Source: JADLHS01 sp020848635 (GTDB taxonomy: Bacteria > Verrucomicrobiota > Verrucomicrobiia > Limisphaerales > JADLHS01). From it: a stretch of 64,000 bases of DNA. Of this stretch, positions 55,339-64,000 are shown piece by piece. The notes under the pieces were generated by a model. That model saw only the letters and a list, made by a program, of their open reading frames with translations. It ran no database searches and was not told the DNA's origin. The stretch covers positions 802,058-866,057 of the forward strand of contig JBAOIL010000039.1 of the NCBI GenBank assembly GCA_037044975.1, read 5' to 3'. Position numbers and translations under genes: made by a program. Positions within the stretch are counted from its first letter, which is position 1. The number at the start of each line of letters is the position of its first letter.

Positions 55339-56109
55339 ATGAAAACGAAAGCCGAGATCGTCGCCAATTGGCTGCCGCGCTACACAGGCACCCCGCTCAA
55401 GGAATTTGGCGGACACATTCTACTCGTAAACTTTAACAACTACGTCCGCCGGTTCGCCCAATGGCACAACGTGCCCGTGCGTGGGGAGGATCGCCCCATG
55501 CCTAACGCCACCGCCGGCGGGATCACGATCATCAATTTCGGCATGGGCAGCGCCAGCGCGGCGACAGTGATGGATTTATTGCATGCCATTGCGCCAAAGG
55601 CTGTTTTGTTTCTCGGCAAGTGCGGCGGGTTGAAACATGTGACGAATCTGGGAGATCTCATTTTGCCGATAGCGGCCATTCGTGGCGAAGGCGCGTCGAA
55701 TGACTACTTCCCGCCGGAAGTGCCCGCGTTGCCGGCGTTCAGCCTGCAGAAGGCGATATCCACCACGATCCGGGATCACCAGCGGGATTACTGGACGGGC
55801 ACCGTTTACACCACCAACCGCCGCGTTTGGGAACACGACGAGAAGTTCAAGAAGTATCTGCGCCAGCTTCGCTGTATCGGGATTGACATGGAGACGGCGA
55901 CGATTTTCGTTACAGGTTTTTTCAACGAAATTCCCACCGGGGCGCTCTTGCTGGTATCGGATCAACCCATGGTGTCTGAAGGAGTAAAAACCGCCACAAG
56001 CGACCAGAAGGTGACGAAGGAATACCTCGACAAGCATCTGCGCATTGGGATTGATTCCCTCCACCAACTCATCAATCGCGGCCAGACGGTGAAGCATCTT
56101 CGGTTTTGA
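55339..56109 (+). CDS. amn: AMP nucleosidase
   Basis: Splits AMP into adenine and ribose-5-phosphate, in purine salvage. From ATG 55339 it has 256 residues, the short form without the extra N-terminal domain of E. coli Amn. Shows the nucleoside-phosphorylase-like core: INFGMGSASAATVMDLLHAI, LFLGKCGGLKHVTNLGDLIL, and GIDMETATIFVTGFFNEIP for substrate contact, then LLVSDQPMVSEGVKT. Confidence 0.88.
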   Translation: MKTKAEIVANWLPRYTGTPLKEFGGHILLVNFNNYVRRFAQWHNVPVRGEDRPMPNATAGGITIINFGMGSASAATVMDLLHAIAPKAVLFLGKCGGLKHVTNLGDLILPIAAIRGEGASNDYFPPEVPALPAFSLQKAISTTIRDHQRDYWTGTVYTTNRRVWEHDEKFKKYLRQLRCIGIDMETATIFVTGFFNEIPTGALLLVSDQPMVSEGVKTATSDQKVTKEYLDKHLRIGIDSLHQLINRGQTVKHLRF

Positions 56110-56204
56110 CCGCCGCGCCGGGGCGGCTGGCGCCCCGCCAGAAACATTTGCTTTACCCGGAGCTATAATTGCCGAAAATAAAGGACTTTGGGCGAGTCAG
56201 AAAC

Positions 56205-57533
56205 GTGCGCACGCTTTACAATATATTATTTTGGGGGTTCTTTCTGGTGGCGTCGCCGTACTATTTCTGGCGACTGCTGCGGCGCGGCAACTGGCTGGCC
56301 GGCTTTGGTGAACGCTTCGGCCAATATGACACCAAGCTCAAGCAGGCGATCACCAATCGCCATAACCTCTGGGTGCATGCCGTCAGCGTCGGCGAGGTAA
56401 ATCTCACGACCCAGCTTATCCGCACGCTCGAACCGCGCCTGCCCAACGCCAAGATTATCGTCTCCACCACCACCACCACCGGCATGGGCGAGCTAAAGAA
56501 GAAGCTACCCACCCACATCAGTAAGATTTATTACCCCGTGGACCGGTGGAAATTTGTTTCGCGCGCGCTGATTTCCCTCAGTCCGGAGGCGATCATTCTG
56601 GTCGAAGCCGAGATCTGGCCAAACTTCATCTGGCGGGCCACGTCCCTGGGGATTCCGCTTTTTCTTGTGAACGCCCGCCTGTCGGAGCGTTCGTATCGCG
56701 GCTACCGGCGGTTCGGGTTTCTGTTCCGACCTTTATTTGCTTCGTTCACCGGCGTTGGGGCGCAAAGCGAGGCAGACGCAGCGCGCTTGCGTGAAATCGG
56801 CTGCCGCCCGGAGGCCGTGCATGTCGTCGGCAATCTGAAATTTGACGCCGCGAAACAAGCCGGGCCTCGCCCCGTGGATGTGCGCGGGTTGCTGGCGCAA
56901 CTTGGTGTGGTGGCCCATGCCCCCATTCTCGTTTGCGGCAGCACGCACGCGGGCGAGGAAGCCATGCTCGCGAGTATCCACTTCCGTTTACGACAACGTT
57001 TTCCGGGGCTTTTTCTCATCGTTGTGCCGCGGCACTTCGAGCGTTGCCGCGAGGCGGGACGGGAAATGGCTGCGCGCGGCTTGAAGTTCGCCCTGCGCAG
57101 CAAGATTCACGGGCAAACCCAGTATGCTCCGGGGGAACTGCACGGCCTGCTGGTCAATACGACCGGCGAACTGCGGTGCTTTTACGAGCTGGCCACGGTG
57201 GTGTTCGTCGGCAAAAGCCTGGCGGCGAAGGGCGGGCAGAATCCCATCGAGCCAGCCGCGCTGGGCAAACCGGTGGTCTTCGGACCGAACATGCAAAACT
57301 TCACGGATATCGTGGAACTTTTCCGGGCGCGGGATGCGGTCGTGCAAGTGCGGGACGCGGCAGAATTGGAGGCTGCGTTTGCCGAACTCTTGTTCAATCA
57401 GTCACGCCGTGATCAACTGGGTCGGAATGCGTTCGAGGTCGTTCGCGAAAATCTCGGGGCGGCGGATCGCACCGTTGAAATGATCTTGAAGGGCGTCGAA
57501 AAGAGCGGCATTTACATGGCTCCGAAGCGTTGA
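56205..57533 (+). CDS. kdtA: 3-deoxy-D-manno-octulosonic acid transferase (Kdo transferase)
   Basis: Adds Kdo to lipid A precursor in the inner membrane. From GTG 56205 (VRTLYNILFWGFF) about 442 residues, close to family length. N-terminal membrane anchor, WVHAVSVGEVNLTTQLIRTL, ILVEAEIWPNFIWRA, FLVNARLSERSYRGYRRF, and the C-terminal GT-B donor-site region GKSLAAKGGQNPIEPAALGK. Confirms a Gram-negative LPS outer membrane. TTG 56169 is an alternative start. Confidence 0.93.
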   Translation: MRTLYNILFWGFFLVASPYYFWRLLRRGNWLAGFGERFGQYDTKLKQAITNRHNLWVHAVSVGEVNLTTQLIRTLEPRLPNAKIIVSTTTTTGMGELKKKLPTHISKIYYPVDRWKFVSRALISLSPEAIILVEAEIWPNFIWRATSLGIPLFLVNARLSERSYRGYRRFGFLFRPLFASFTGVGAQSEADAARLREIGCRPEAVHVVGNLKFDAAKQAGPRPVDVRGLLAQLGVVAHAPILVCGSTHAGEEAMLASIHFRLRQRFPGLFLIVVPRHFERCREAGREMAARGLKFALRSKIHGQTQYAPGELHGLLVNTTGELRCFYELATVVFVGKSLAAKGGQNPIEPAALGKPVVFGPNMQNFTDIVELFRARDAVVQVRDAAELEAAFAELLFNQSRRDQLGRNAFEVVRENLGAADRTVEMILKGVEKSGIYMAPKR

Positions 57534-57611
57534 ACAGGGGTTCCGATTTCAGTTCGCGAAGCATCGTTCGATCGGGTCTCGAATCAGTCTCCCCGCCTCC
57601 ATGTCCGCCGG

Positions 57612-58703
57612 CTACCCGCCGAGAATCCGGCGACCTTCGTCGAGGAAGATGCCCTTGAAGTTCATCTCCAGTGCCTGCGGGTTGGTCGCCTTGGCCAGCG
57701 CATCCTTCTCGGATACTCTGCCCGCTTTGACGAGGTTGAACAGTGATTGATTGAAGTTGAGCATCCCGTCGTCCGTGCCGGTTTCGATGGCGGCGGGGAG
57801 TTTGTCGAGGCGGTTCTCTTCGATCAACTTTTTCACCGTCGCCGTGTTGATCATAATCTCCAAGGCGGGCGTCATGGAGCCGGCTATGGTTGGCACCATG
57901 CGCTGGCAGATCACCGCCTGCAACGTGCCGGCCAGTTGTCGGCGTATCTGCTCGCGTTCGGCGGCGTCGAAAAAGTCCAGGATGCGGCTGATGGATTGCG
58001 ACGCGTTGGTGGTATGCAGCGTGGATAGCACCAGATGGCCCGTGTCCGCCGCGCTCATTGCGGAGGTAAAACTGATGTCGTCGCGCATCTCGCCGATCAT
58101 GATGATGTCCGGATCCTGACGTAAAACATGCTTCAGCGCATGATGAAAGGACTGCGTGTCCAACCCCACCTCGCGTTGCTCGATGACCGACTGGTTGTCC
58201 TCAAACACGTATTCAATCGGGTCTTCGAGGGTGATGATATGTTTCTTGAAGCCGGCATTGATGTGTTCCAGCATCGCCGCCAAGGTGGTGGATTTGCCAC
58301 AACCGGTCGAACCGGCCACCAGCACGATGCCGCGTGGGGCTTCGGCAATCGTTTTGATCTGTTCGAGCAAGCCGAGTTCCTGAAAGCTCGGGACGTTCGT
58401 TTTCACGTAGCGCATCGCCAGGCACCACTGGCCGCGTTGCTGGAAAAGGTTGGTGCGAAACCGGCCAATCCCCGGCACGAAATAGGAGAAGTCCACTTCG
58501 CGGTCGTCTTCGGCCTTCTTGCGCAGGTGGGGCGGCAGGACGCCCTCGACCACCAGGTTCATCCACTCCTGAGTCGGATGCGGACACTCGATGGCAATCA
58601 GTTCGCGGTTGATCCGGAACACCACTGGCGTCCCGATTTTGAGATGGACGTCCGACGCGTGACCATCCACGGCGGTCTTCAAAATCTTGTAGAACATTTC
58701 CAT
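57612..58703 (-). CDS. pilT: Type IV pilus twitching-motility ATPase (PilT/PilU type)
   Basis: Retracts type IV pili. 363 residues with a PAS-like N-terminal domain, Walker A GSTGCGKSTTLAAML, the Asp box HIITLEDPIEYVF, the Walker B region DPDIIMIGEMRD, and the His box AADTGHLVLSTLHT. The end GIFLDEGRRI resembles PilU and PilT variants. It is separated from other pilus genes; the gspF/pilC-like gene at 6.3 kb could encode a partner. Confidence 0.93.
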   Translation of the reverse strand: MEMFYKILKTAVDGHASDVHLKIGTPVVFRINRELIAIECPHPTQEWMNLVVEGVLPPHLRKKAEDDREVDFSYFVPGIGRFRTNLFQQRGQWCLAMRYVKTNVPSFQELGLLEQIKTIAEAPRGIVLVAGSTGCGKSTTLAAMLEHINAGFKKHIITLEDPIEYVFEDNQSVIEQREVGLDTQSFHHALKHVLRQDPDIIMIGEMRDDISFTSAMSAADTGHLVLSTLHTTNASQSISRILDFFDAAEREQIRRQLAGTLQAVICQRMVPTIAGSMTPALEIMINTATVKKLIEENRLDKLPAAIETGTDDGMLNFNQSLFNLVKAGRVSEKDALAKATNPQALEMNFKGIFLDEGRRILGG

Positions 58704-58824
58704 GCCCGCAGCCTAACAAACCCGTGCCGGGACCAAAGCGGAAAGTAATGAGTCCTTCAGCCACACATGCCACCGGCAAAACAAGCCTTGCCATGCGCCG
58801 GTTGGATTTGCCTAGCTTGGGCCG

Positions 58825-59670
58825 ATGCAAGTTTACGCCACCATCACTGTCATCGGGCGCGACCAATCCGGAGTCGTCGCCCGGATCACCAGCTTCCTCT
58901 TCGTCCAGAAGGCCAATATTGAGGGCTTGGAGGAAAAAGTCACCCGGGGTCAGTTTGGCATGACGATCCAGGCGTCATGGGCCGCCAACCAATGTGGTGT
59001 GTCTGCGATTCGCACCGGATTGGCCGAACTCGCCCGGACGCTGGACATGGAAATCAAGATCCGGTTCCTCGAGCCAAGCCGCCGCCAGCGCTTTGCCTTG
59101 CTCGTGACGCGGGAAACCCACTGTTTCGAGGCCATCATGGCCGCCTGCCGCACTGGCCAGCTCAAAGCCGATCCTGTGGTGGTCATCGGCAACCACCCGG
59201 ATCTCGAACCACTGGCGCGCAAACACAAGCTCCCATTTGTACATGTCCCGTGGAGCAACCGCGTAAAGGCTGAGCACCGCGCGTTGCAACTGCTCGAGAA
59301 ACAGGCGATTGATTTTGTCGTGCTGGCGCGCTTCATGAAAATCCTCTCGCCCACGTTCGTGTGGCGCTACAAAAACAAGATCATCAATATTCACCCGTCG
59401 CTGCTGCCGAGTTTTCCGGGGCCGAGTGCGTATCGGCAGGCGTACGAACACGGAGTCAAGATCGTCGGGGTGACCTCGCATTTTGTGAGCATGCACCTGG
59501 ACGAAGGTCCCATCATCGCGCAGGCCAGTTTTGAGGTGCGCTCCAGCATGCCACTGAACGAGATCATCGCGGCCGGCCAGAAGCTCGAAGCCCGGGTGCT
59601 CGTCAAAGCCATCAAACTTTACCTCACCAAACGGCTGGATGTTTACTGGGGAACGGTGAAGGAGATCTGA
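58825..59670 (+). CDS. purU: Formyltetrahydrofolate deformylase
   Basis: Releases formate from 10-formyl-THF, keeping one-carbon balance and feeding PurT. 281 residues: an N-terminal ACT regulatory domain (ITVIGRDQSGVVARITSFLF) and a formyl-transferase domain with the catalytic set IINIHPSLLPSFPGPSAYRQ, GVKIVGVTSHFVSMHLDEGP and the Asp of HLDEGPII. Divergent from pilT. Confidence 0.93.
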   Translation: MQVYATITVIGRDQSGVVARITSFLFVQKANIEGLEEKVTRGQFGMTIQASWAANQCGVSAIRTGLAELARTLDMEIKIRFLEPSRRQRFALLVTRETHCFEAIMAACRTGQLKADPVVVIGNHPDLEPLARKHKLPFVHVPWSNRVKAEHRALQLLEKQAIDFVVLARFMKILSPTFVWRYKNKIINIHPSLLPSFPGPSAYRQAYEHGVKIVGVTSHFVSMHLDEGPIIAQASFEVRSSMPLNEIIAAGQKLEARVLVKAIKLYLTKRLDVYWGTVKEI

Positions 59671-59849
59671 ACCGGCATGCGAACCCGCGTCCGGCTTGGG
59701 CCGCATGTGGGGACAGGAAGGCGAACGGGGAATGAACTCTGTGGCACTGATCGCGTTGCGACGGCCTGCAAATTATCGGCGACGCGCGATGGCCCCGGGG
59801 GAATGATTTGAGCCTGCCGGCACGGGCCGCTATATTGCCCACCAAGCAA

Positions 59850-61010
59850 ATGAGCCGGTCCAACCTTCCAAACCTGATCGAGAATATGCGCCTTGCCGTT
59901 CGACTCGCCCAACGTGGTTATGGCGCGACGTCGCCGAATCCGATGGTGGGCGCCGTCTTGGTGAAAGACGGCAAAGTCATCGGCCGTGGTTGGCATCGGC
60001 AGGCGGGCGGGCCGCATGCCGAAATCGAGGCGCTGCGCGACGCGCAGAAGCACGGTTTCAAACCCAAAGGGGCGACTCTGTATGTCACGCTCGAACCTTG
60101 TTGCACACACGGTCGCACGCCGCCCTGCACGGAAGCGATCATTGCCGCCGGACTCAAGCGCGTGGTCGTCGGCGCTGTGGATCCGAATCCGCAGCATTCA
60201 GGGCGTGGTTTCAATCTTTTTCGGCGCGCGGGAATTGCGGTCGTGCATGGCGTGTTGAGTGCGGAATGCGTGCGGCTGAACGAGGCGTTCAACCACTGGA
60301 TAATCCACCGCACGCCGTTCGTCACCGTGAAAGCGGCCATGACGTTGGATGGCAAGATTGCCACCGCCCGGGGCGAGTCGAAATGGATCACGGCTGGGAA
60401 GGCGCGGGCGTATGGCATGAAGCTCCGGCAGGGCAGCGATGCGATCCTTGTCGGGATCAACACGATTCTCCAAGACGATCCAAGTCTCACTTTTCGGCGT
60501 GGGTCAAAATCACAAGGCAAGCCCCGGCCTGCAAGGTTGCGGCGCATCGTGCTGGATGCGATGGCCCGCACGCCGTTGACCGCGCGGGTGGTGCGCGATG
60601 AGCACGCGGCATTGACCACGATCGTTGTGAGTCGGCGCGCGCCCCGGAAGCGTGTCACGGCCCTGGCTCGACGCGCGAACGTGCTGGTTGCACCCCTGAA
60701 ACAGTCCGCGCCCCGCAGCCCACATTCCACACTCGATCTGCCCTGGCTGCTGCGCCGACTGGGCGCGGAGGATGTCACCACGCTGCTGGTTGAAGGCGGC
60801 GGCGAGGTGAACGCATCCTTCTTGCTGGGGGGACTGGCACAGCGTGTGGTGTTCTTTTATGCGCCAAAGGTTCTTGGCGGGCGTGATTCCCGCAAGGGCG
60901 TGGCGGGGAATGGCGTCACGCATTTGAGCGAAGTGCGCCAACTTTGCGAAGTCGAATGGCGCAAGCTTGGCCCGGATTTGTTGCTGACAGCGAAGGTGGT
61001 TGGCGGTTGA
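59850..61010 (+). CDS. ribD: Bifunctional riboflavin biosynthesis deaminase/reductase
   Basis: Deaminates the pyrimidine intermediate and reduces its ribosyl group. Start ATG 59850 (MSRSNLPNLIENMRLAVRLA), 386 residues. The deaminase domain has the zinc motif GGPHAEIEAL with the PCCTHGRTPPC Cys box. The reductase domain has TVKAAMTLDGKIATARGESK, AILVGINTILQDDPSLT and the VEGGGEVNASFL end. It is followed after 74 bases by ribE on the same strand. No RFN element was recognised upstream. Confidence 0.93.
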   Translation: MSRSNLPNLIENMRLAVRLAQRGYGATSPNPMVGAVLVKDGKVIGRGWHRQAGGPHAEIEALRDAQKHGFKPKGATLYVTLEPCCTHGRTPPCTEAIIAAGLKRVVVGAVDPNPQHSGRGFNLFRRAGIAVVHGVLSAECVRLNEAFNHWIIHRTPFVTVKAAMTLDGKIATARGESKWITAGKARAYGMKLRQGSDAILVGINTILQDDPSLTFRRGSKSQGKPRPARLRRIVLDAMARTPLTARVVRDEHAALTTIVVSRRAPRKRVTALARRANVLVAPLKQSAPRSPHSTLDLPWLLRRLGAEDVTTLLVEGGGEVNASFLLGGLAQRVVFFYAPKVLGGRDSRKGVAGNGVTHLSEVRQLCEVEWRKLGPDLLLTAKVVGG

Positions 61011-61084
61011 AAGGCCAAGTTTCCAATTCTCACAGTTGAACGGTAACTTGCAACCGGCAACCGGCAACTTGTAACCTGCGGTTC

Positions 61085-61696
61085 ATGTTTACAGGCATTG
61101 TCGAAGAAGCGGGAACGGTGGAAGCGATCCGGCCCACCCAGAAATCCATTCAACTCACTGTTCGCGCTCACACCGCCGGTCGCGGGCTAAAGCTCGGCGC
61201 CAGCGTGGCGGTGAACGGCTGCTGTCTCACAGTTGTGAAGCTTGTCCCGCGCGGCAAGGACCGGTTGATCCAGTTCGATCTGCTCCAGGAATCCTGGCGC
61301 TTGACGAACATGCAGTTCGCCAAAGTCGGTTCCTTGGTGAACCTCGAGCGTCCGTTGCGCGCGGACGGTGAACTTGGCGGTCACTTCGTTACCGGTCATG
61401 TGGATGGCTTGGGCCGGATTACAAAATGGGAACGCGTGGGCCGGGATCACATGCTGGACATCGCCGCGCCGCCGGGGGTCATGCGTTACCTGATTCACAA
61501 GGGCTCGATCGCGGTGGATGGCATCAGCCTCACTGTCGCGGCGATCAAAAAAACCAGCTTCCGCATCTGGATCATTCCGCACACCTATGCGATCACGGCG
61601 TTGCGGGATCGGAAAGTTGGTGACGCAGTGAATCTTGAGGCGGATCTGCTGGGGAAGTATGCGGAGAAGTTTCTGCCAGCCCGTTCTCGCCACTGA
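61085..61696 (+). CDS. ribE: Riboflavin synthase, alpha subunit
   Basis: Dismutates two lumazine molecules to riboflavin. 203 residues of two similar lumazine-binding domains: MFTGIVEEAGTVEAI with SVAVNGCCLTVV, and GHFVTGHVDGLGRI with GSIAVDGISLTVAAI. Probably transcribed with ribD. ribBA and ribH are not in the window. Confidence 0.95.
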   Translation: MFTGIVEEAGTVEAIRPTQKSIQLTVRAHTAGRGLKLGASVAVNGCCLTVVKLVPRGKDRLIQFDLLQESWRLTNMQFAKVGSLVNLERPLRADGELGGHFVTGHVDGLGRITKWERVGRDHMLDIAAPPGVMRYLIHKGSIAVDGISLTVAAIKKTSFRIWIIPHTYAITALRDRKVGDAVNLEADLLGKYAEKFLPARSRH

Positions 61697-61740
61697 GCCC
61701 GCGTCCCCCAACGGGGGCAAAGGGCTGCCCGCCGCCCGGC

Positions 61741-61772
61741 AAAAGCAAAAGGGCCGAACTTTCGTTCGGCCC
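61741..61772 (-). terminator. Terminator between ribE and the deaminase gene
   Basis: gggccgaac (61751-61759) pairs with gttcggccc (61764-61772) around tttc. On the minus strand it is followed by TTTTGCTTTT. It could serve the deaminase gene on that strand; the + side has no T-run. Confidence 0.65.
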
Positions 61773-62046
61773 TCTGCCTGAAAACAACTCGCACAATTTC
61801 AAATCACGTAATCAAGGTTGCCTTCGGCGGCGCCGCAGTTTCACGCCTTTCTGCACACACGGTAATCTGCATTTTCGCGTCCAACAACAAGGACAGGTTA
61901 CCGCAGCATGCATTTCCAACCAGTCCCCATTGCGGGGGACAAAACGTTTCGTGAGGTTTCCCGGAGGGATCTCATGATTTCCGTTGAAAACCCAAGAAAG
62001 GGAAGGCTGGGAGCGGTCAACTCAGGTTCCGCACCCAACCATTTGC

Positions 62047-62514
62047 TCAATAGGAAACCTTGGCGGTCTTCGCCTTCCACTCAACCAACGCAACCGAGGC
62101 CGCTTTCCGGAGGAGTTGCTTCATGGGAATCTTCCTTCGGCTGATGGGGCGGGCAAGCTCGCGATAGATCAAATCGTCGTCGAAACCTATGCGCGCTGCG
62201 TCCTTTCGCGTGTTGCCGTAAAACACACAGCGGAGACGCGCCCAGTAAATCGCCGCGAGACACATCGGGCACGGCTCACAACTGGCGTAAAGCTCACAGT
62301 CGTCAAGTCGAAAGGTTTTCAACCGCCGACACGCACTGCGAATGGCCGAAACTTCCGCGTGCGCCGTGGGATCATTCGTGGAAGTGACTTGATTCCACCC
62401 CCGCCCGACGATTTTGCCCTGGCGCACCACGACCGCACCAAACGGCCCACCGTGATGACGACGCATCTTCACGAGCGAGAGGCGGATCGCTTCGCGCATG
62501 AACGTGGGGTTCAT
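62047..62514 (-). CDS. Nucleoside deaminase (cytidine/guanine deaminase superfamily)
   Basis: 155 residues from ATG 62514 (MNPTFMREAIRLSLVKMRRH). Zinc motif TAHAEVSAI and CEPCPMCLAAI, as in guanine deaminase and TadA; GGPFGAVVV and YASCEPCPMC favour guanine deaminase (GuaD-type). The substrate is not certain. Starts within the end of the PIG-L gene (overlap of four bases), so the two are translated together. Confidence 0.85.
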   Translation of the reverse strand: MNPTFMREAIRLSLVKMRRHHGGPFGAVVVRQGKIVGRGWNQVTSTNDPTAHAEVSAIRSACRRLKTFRLDDCELYASCEPCPMCLAAIYWARLRCVFYGNTRKDAARIGFDDDLIYRELARPISRRKIPMKQLLRKAASVALVEWKAKTAKVSY

Positions 62515-63367
62515 GGAAACAACTGCGCCGGGCTTTCTGTCTGCGACAAGAACTTTCCCCCCGCCAACACTTTTTGCACCCGGTGTTGTGACCATTTGCG
62601 CAGCCGGTAGAGCGCGGCAAAGGTGTAGTCCGGTGCTGCGCCACCCTGCCCCCCGACGAGTTCGGCGCCGCGGCGCACGTTGTCCATCCACCACGCGGGC
62701 GCCAGCAGGTGATAGGGATTTCGTTTCACCTCACCCACATGGAATGTCGTCGCCGTGATCAGGTCAGCGACATCGCGCTCGCTGATTTCGACCAGGAGGT
62801 TGGGATCGTCCATCGCGCCCCAGAACTCGGTCTCAACCAGGTAACACTCAAAGCCCGGCGGGGTCTGCTGGAGCGCATCCATCACAAGATGGTGCACCCC
62901 GATATGCGTGCCGTTCCAGTCGCGGTCGTGCGGGAACAAGATCACACGCGGCTGATGTTGGATCAGAATGCCGGTGATCACCCGGACCATCCCGGCCCAA
63001 AGTTGCGGCTCGTTCTGCCGGGTCTTGGGGTTTACCTTTTCAAGTCCATTCGGCCCGGTCGTCTGTACGCCATAGCCGAGATAATTGCACGCATGCTGTA
63101 ATTCAACCAGGCGTTCGGCTTGCCGCTCCCGCTTGCTGCCTTGGGTGACGGCGACATTGATGAGGTTCATCTTCGCTTCGCGGAAGATGCGCAAGGCCAT
63201 GGCGCCCACGATGGTTTCGTCATCCGGATGCGGCGCGAAGAACAAGGCCTTGGGGGCGTTCGGGGCGAGTTGGGGGCGCGGGGCCGGGGGAAACCGCCAA
63301 GCGGAAATGACCGGGCCTCCTGCACGAGGCGGACGGAGTCGGTGACGAATTGTGGGTAAGGATTCAT
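62511..63367 (-). CDS. PIG-L/LmbE-family deacetylase, one frameshift
   Basis: Zinc-dependent amidohydrolase, like those acting on N-acetylglucosamine conjugates. It starts at ATG 63367 (MNPYPQFVTDSVRLVQEARS). Near 63290 one base is missing in a CCCCC run. The frame then has the zinc motif FFAPHPDDETIVGAM, and GTHIGVHHLVMDAL with the metal-binding His pair. GGPA-like tail follows. The next upstream gene is a ROK-type kinase on the same strand, which would fit aminosugar metabolism. Confidence 0.8.
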
Positions 63368-63377
63368 GCGATGATGG

Positions 63378-64000
63378 CTATCCGAGTTTGGGCAAGCTCG
63401 CCGCGGCGATGGCCTGGCCGTGACGTTTCATTTTTTCATCCGGGACATGCAGTTCGATTTGCCGGGCAAGGTTGGGGAACCCGGTTTGCAGGGTTTCCTG
63501 GGCCGTGGCCACGATCAAATCCCCGCCGGCGCCGCTGGTGACGCGCCCCAGGATGAGCACGTTTTGCAAATCGTAAAATTCCGCGGCGTGCGCGATAAAG
63601 TAGCCGAGATAGACCCCGATGGTCTGGTATATCTTCCTTGCCCGCTCGTCACCCTGAGCCATAAGCGCTTGCACAAGCTTGAGTTTTTCCGGTAACGGCA
63701 TGGCTTCCGGCGCTGCAATGCCAGCGACGGGCAGGAGGCGACCGACGGCTTGTTGGGAGAAATACTGCGCGCCCACGCCGTAATCGCCGGACCATTCGTC
63801 GCAGGCCGCTTTGGGGTCATAATCAACCGGTACGAAGGCCAGTTCGTTCAGCCACGAGGTGATGTTGCCCTCCCGCGTCACATAACCGGCAGCGGTGCTG
63901 GTGCCGAGGGCAATGCCAAGCACGGCATTCTTGCCCAACGCCATCGAGCCGGCGAGAGCGGTGACTTCGCCGTCATTCACCACCTCAAAGGGAATATGGT
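63378..64000 (-). CDS. ROK-family sugar kinase-like protein, C-terminal part (cut by window end)
   Basis: The frame is open to base 64000. It reads NDGEVTALAGSMALGKNAVL, then GIALGTSTAAGYVTREG, which fits the ATP-binding core of ROK proteins (acetate and sugar kinase fold). QNVLILGRVTSGAGGDLIVA is a late strand. The glucokinase/NagK-type zinc motif is outside the window or absent. It lies ten bases upstream of the PIG-L gene. Substrate not decided. Confidence 0.7.
   Translation of the reverse strand, partial: HIPFEVVNDGEVTALAGSMALGKNAVLGIALGTSTAAGYVTREGNITSWLNELAFVPVDYDPKAACDEWSGDYGVGAQYFSQQAVGRLLPVAGIAAPEAMPLPEKLKLVQALMAQGDERARKIYQTIGVYLGYFIAHAAEFYDLQNVLILGRVTSGAGGDLIVATAQETLQTGFPNLARQIELHVPDEKMKRHGQAIAAASLPKLG

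Noticed and set aside
55003..55416. 137-codon minus-strand frame upstream of AMP nucleosidase
   Set aside because: Overlaps the real AMP nucleosidase start and has an irregular composition with no family match.
59671..59849. Possible FMN riboswitch before ribD
   Set aside because: I looked for the conserved RFN helices and could not form them; no support from the sequence.
1..64000. CRISPR array or prophage
   Set aside because: No regularly spaced short repeats, cas genes or phage structural genes were found. The only phage-like item is the short integrase relic at 13.1 kb.

Overview
The window looks like a chromosomal segment from a Gram-negative, GC-rich bacterium of the Verrucomicrobiota (Pedosphaera/Limisphaera-like). 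The inference rests on two PEP-CTERM proteins, a HEAT-repeat cassette gene, Kdo transferase (LPS), a beta-barrel outer-membrane protein, an SpmA-SpmB fusion, PilT and the overall gene style. No rRNA, CRISPR array or prophage was seen. One tRNA-Arg(ACG) is present.

Layout. 1-13 kb is mostly housekeeping and transport: nadA end, oppD-type ATPase, dinG-type helicase, spmAB, cysE, a gspF-like gene, trxA, an IS200-type transposase among hairpins, a methyltransferase, two membrane-anchored unknowns, ogt and an organophosphate-type MFS transporter. 13.0-19.8 kb is a mosaic of mobile DNA: an integrase remnant, an IS91-type transposase with an overlapping tyrosine recombinase, two attC-like hairpins, cassette-like genes, IS110 fragments, a group II intron relic and promoter-bearing repeats. 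A serine hydrolase and a RadC-family gene follow, up to 22.2 kb. 22-33 kb holds tRNA-Arg, an esterase, an aminotransferase, an MnmC-like methyltransferase, yraN, rnhB, a nagB-like gene, frr, a PEP-CTERM metalloprotease and a beta-barrel protein.

33-42 kb is a minus-strand acetate/acetyl-CoA cluster: MFS carrier, AcsA, AcuC-type deacetylase, a CoA-transferase fused to a GNAT acetyltransferase, and an ADP-forming acyl-CoA synthetase. It combines acetate activation with the enzyme types known to acetylate and deacetylate Acs.

The most unusual part is 43.8-48.8 kb. The 3' end of lysS occurs three times. Between copies A and B lies a restriction-modification pair, and between copies B and C a toxin-antitoxin pair. 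The last gene of each inserted module ends on an out-of-frame stop codon inside the next lysS copy. This suggests serial insertion of addiction modules at the lysS 3' end.

49-64 kb is again mostly housekeeping: AEC permease, BatD/BatE, a PEP-CTERM protein, AMP nucleosidase, kdtA, pilT, purU, ribD, ribE, a nucleoside deaminase, a PIG-L deacetylase and a ROK-type kinase running off the end.

Caveat: about ten otherwise intact genes carry single-base frameshifts, some in homopolymers (dinG, gspF, the serine hydrolase, the esterase, the metalloprotease, the CoA-transferase-GNAT, lysS, the methylase, the AEC permease, batD, the PIG-L gene). Many may be sequencing errors, so each broken gene should be read with that in mind.
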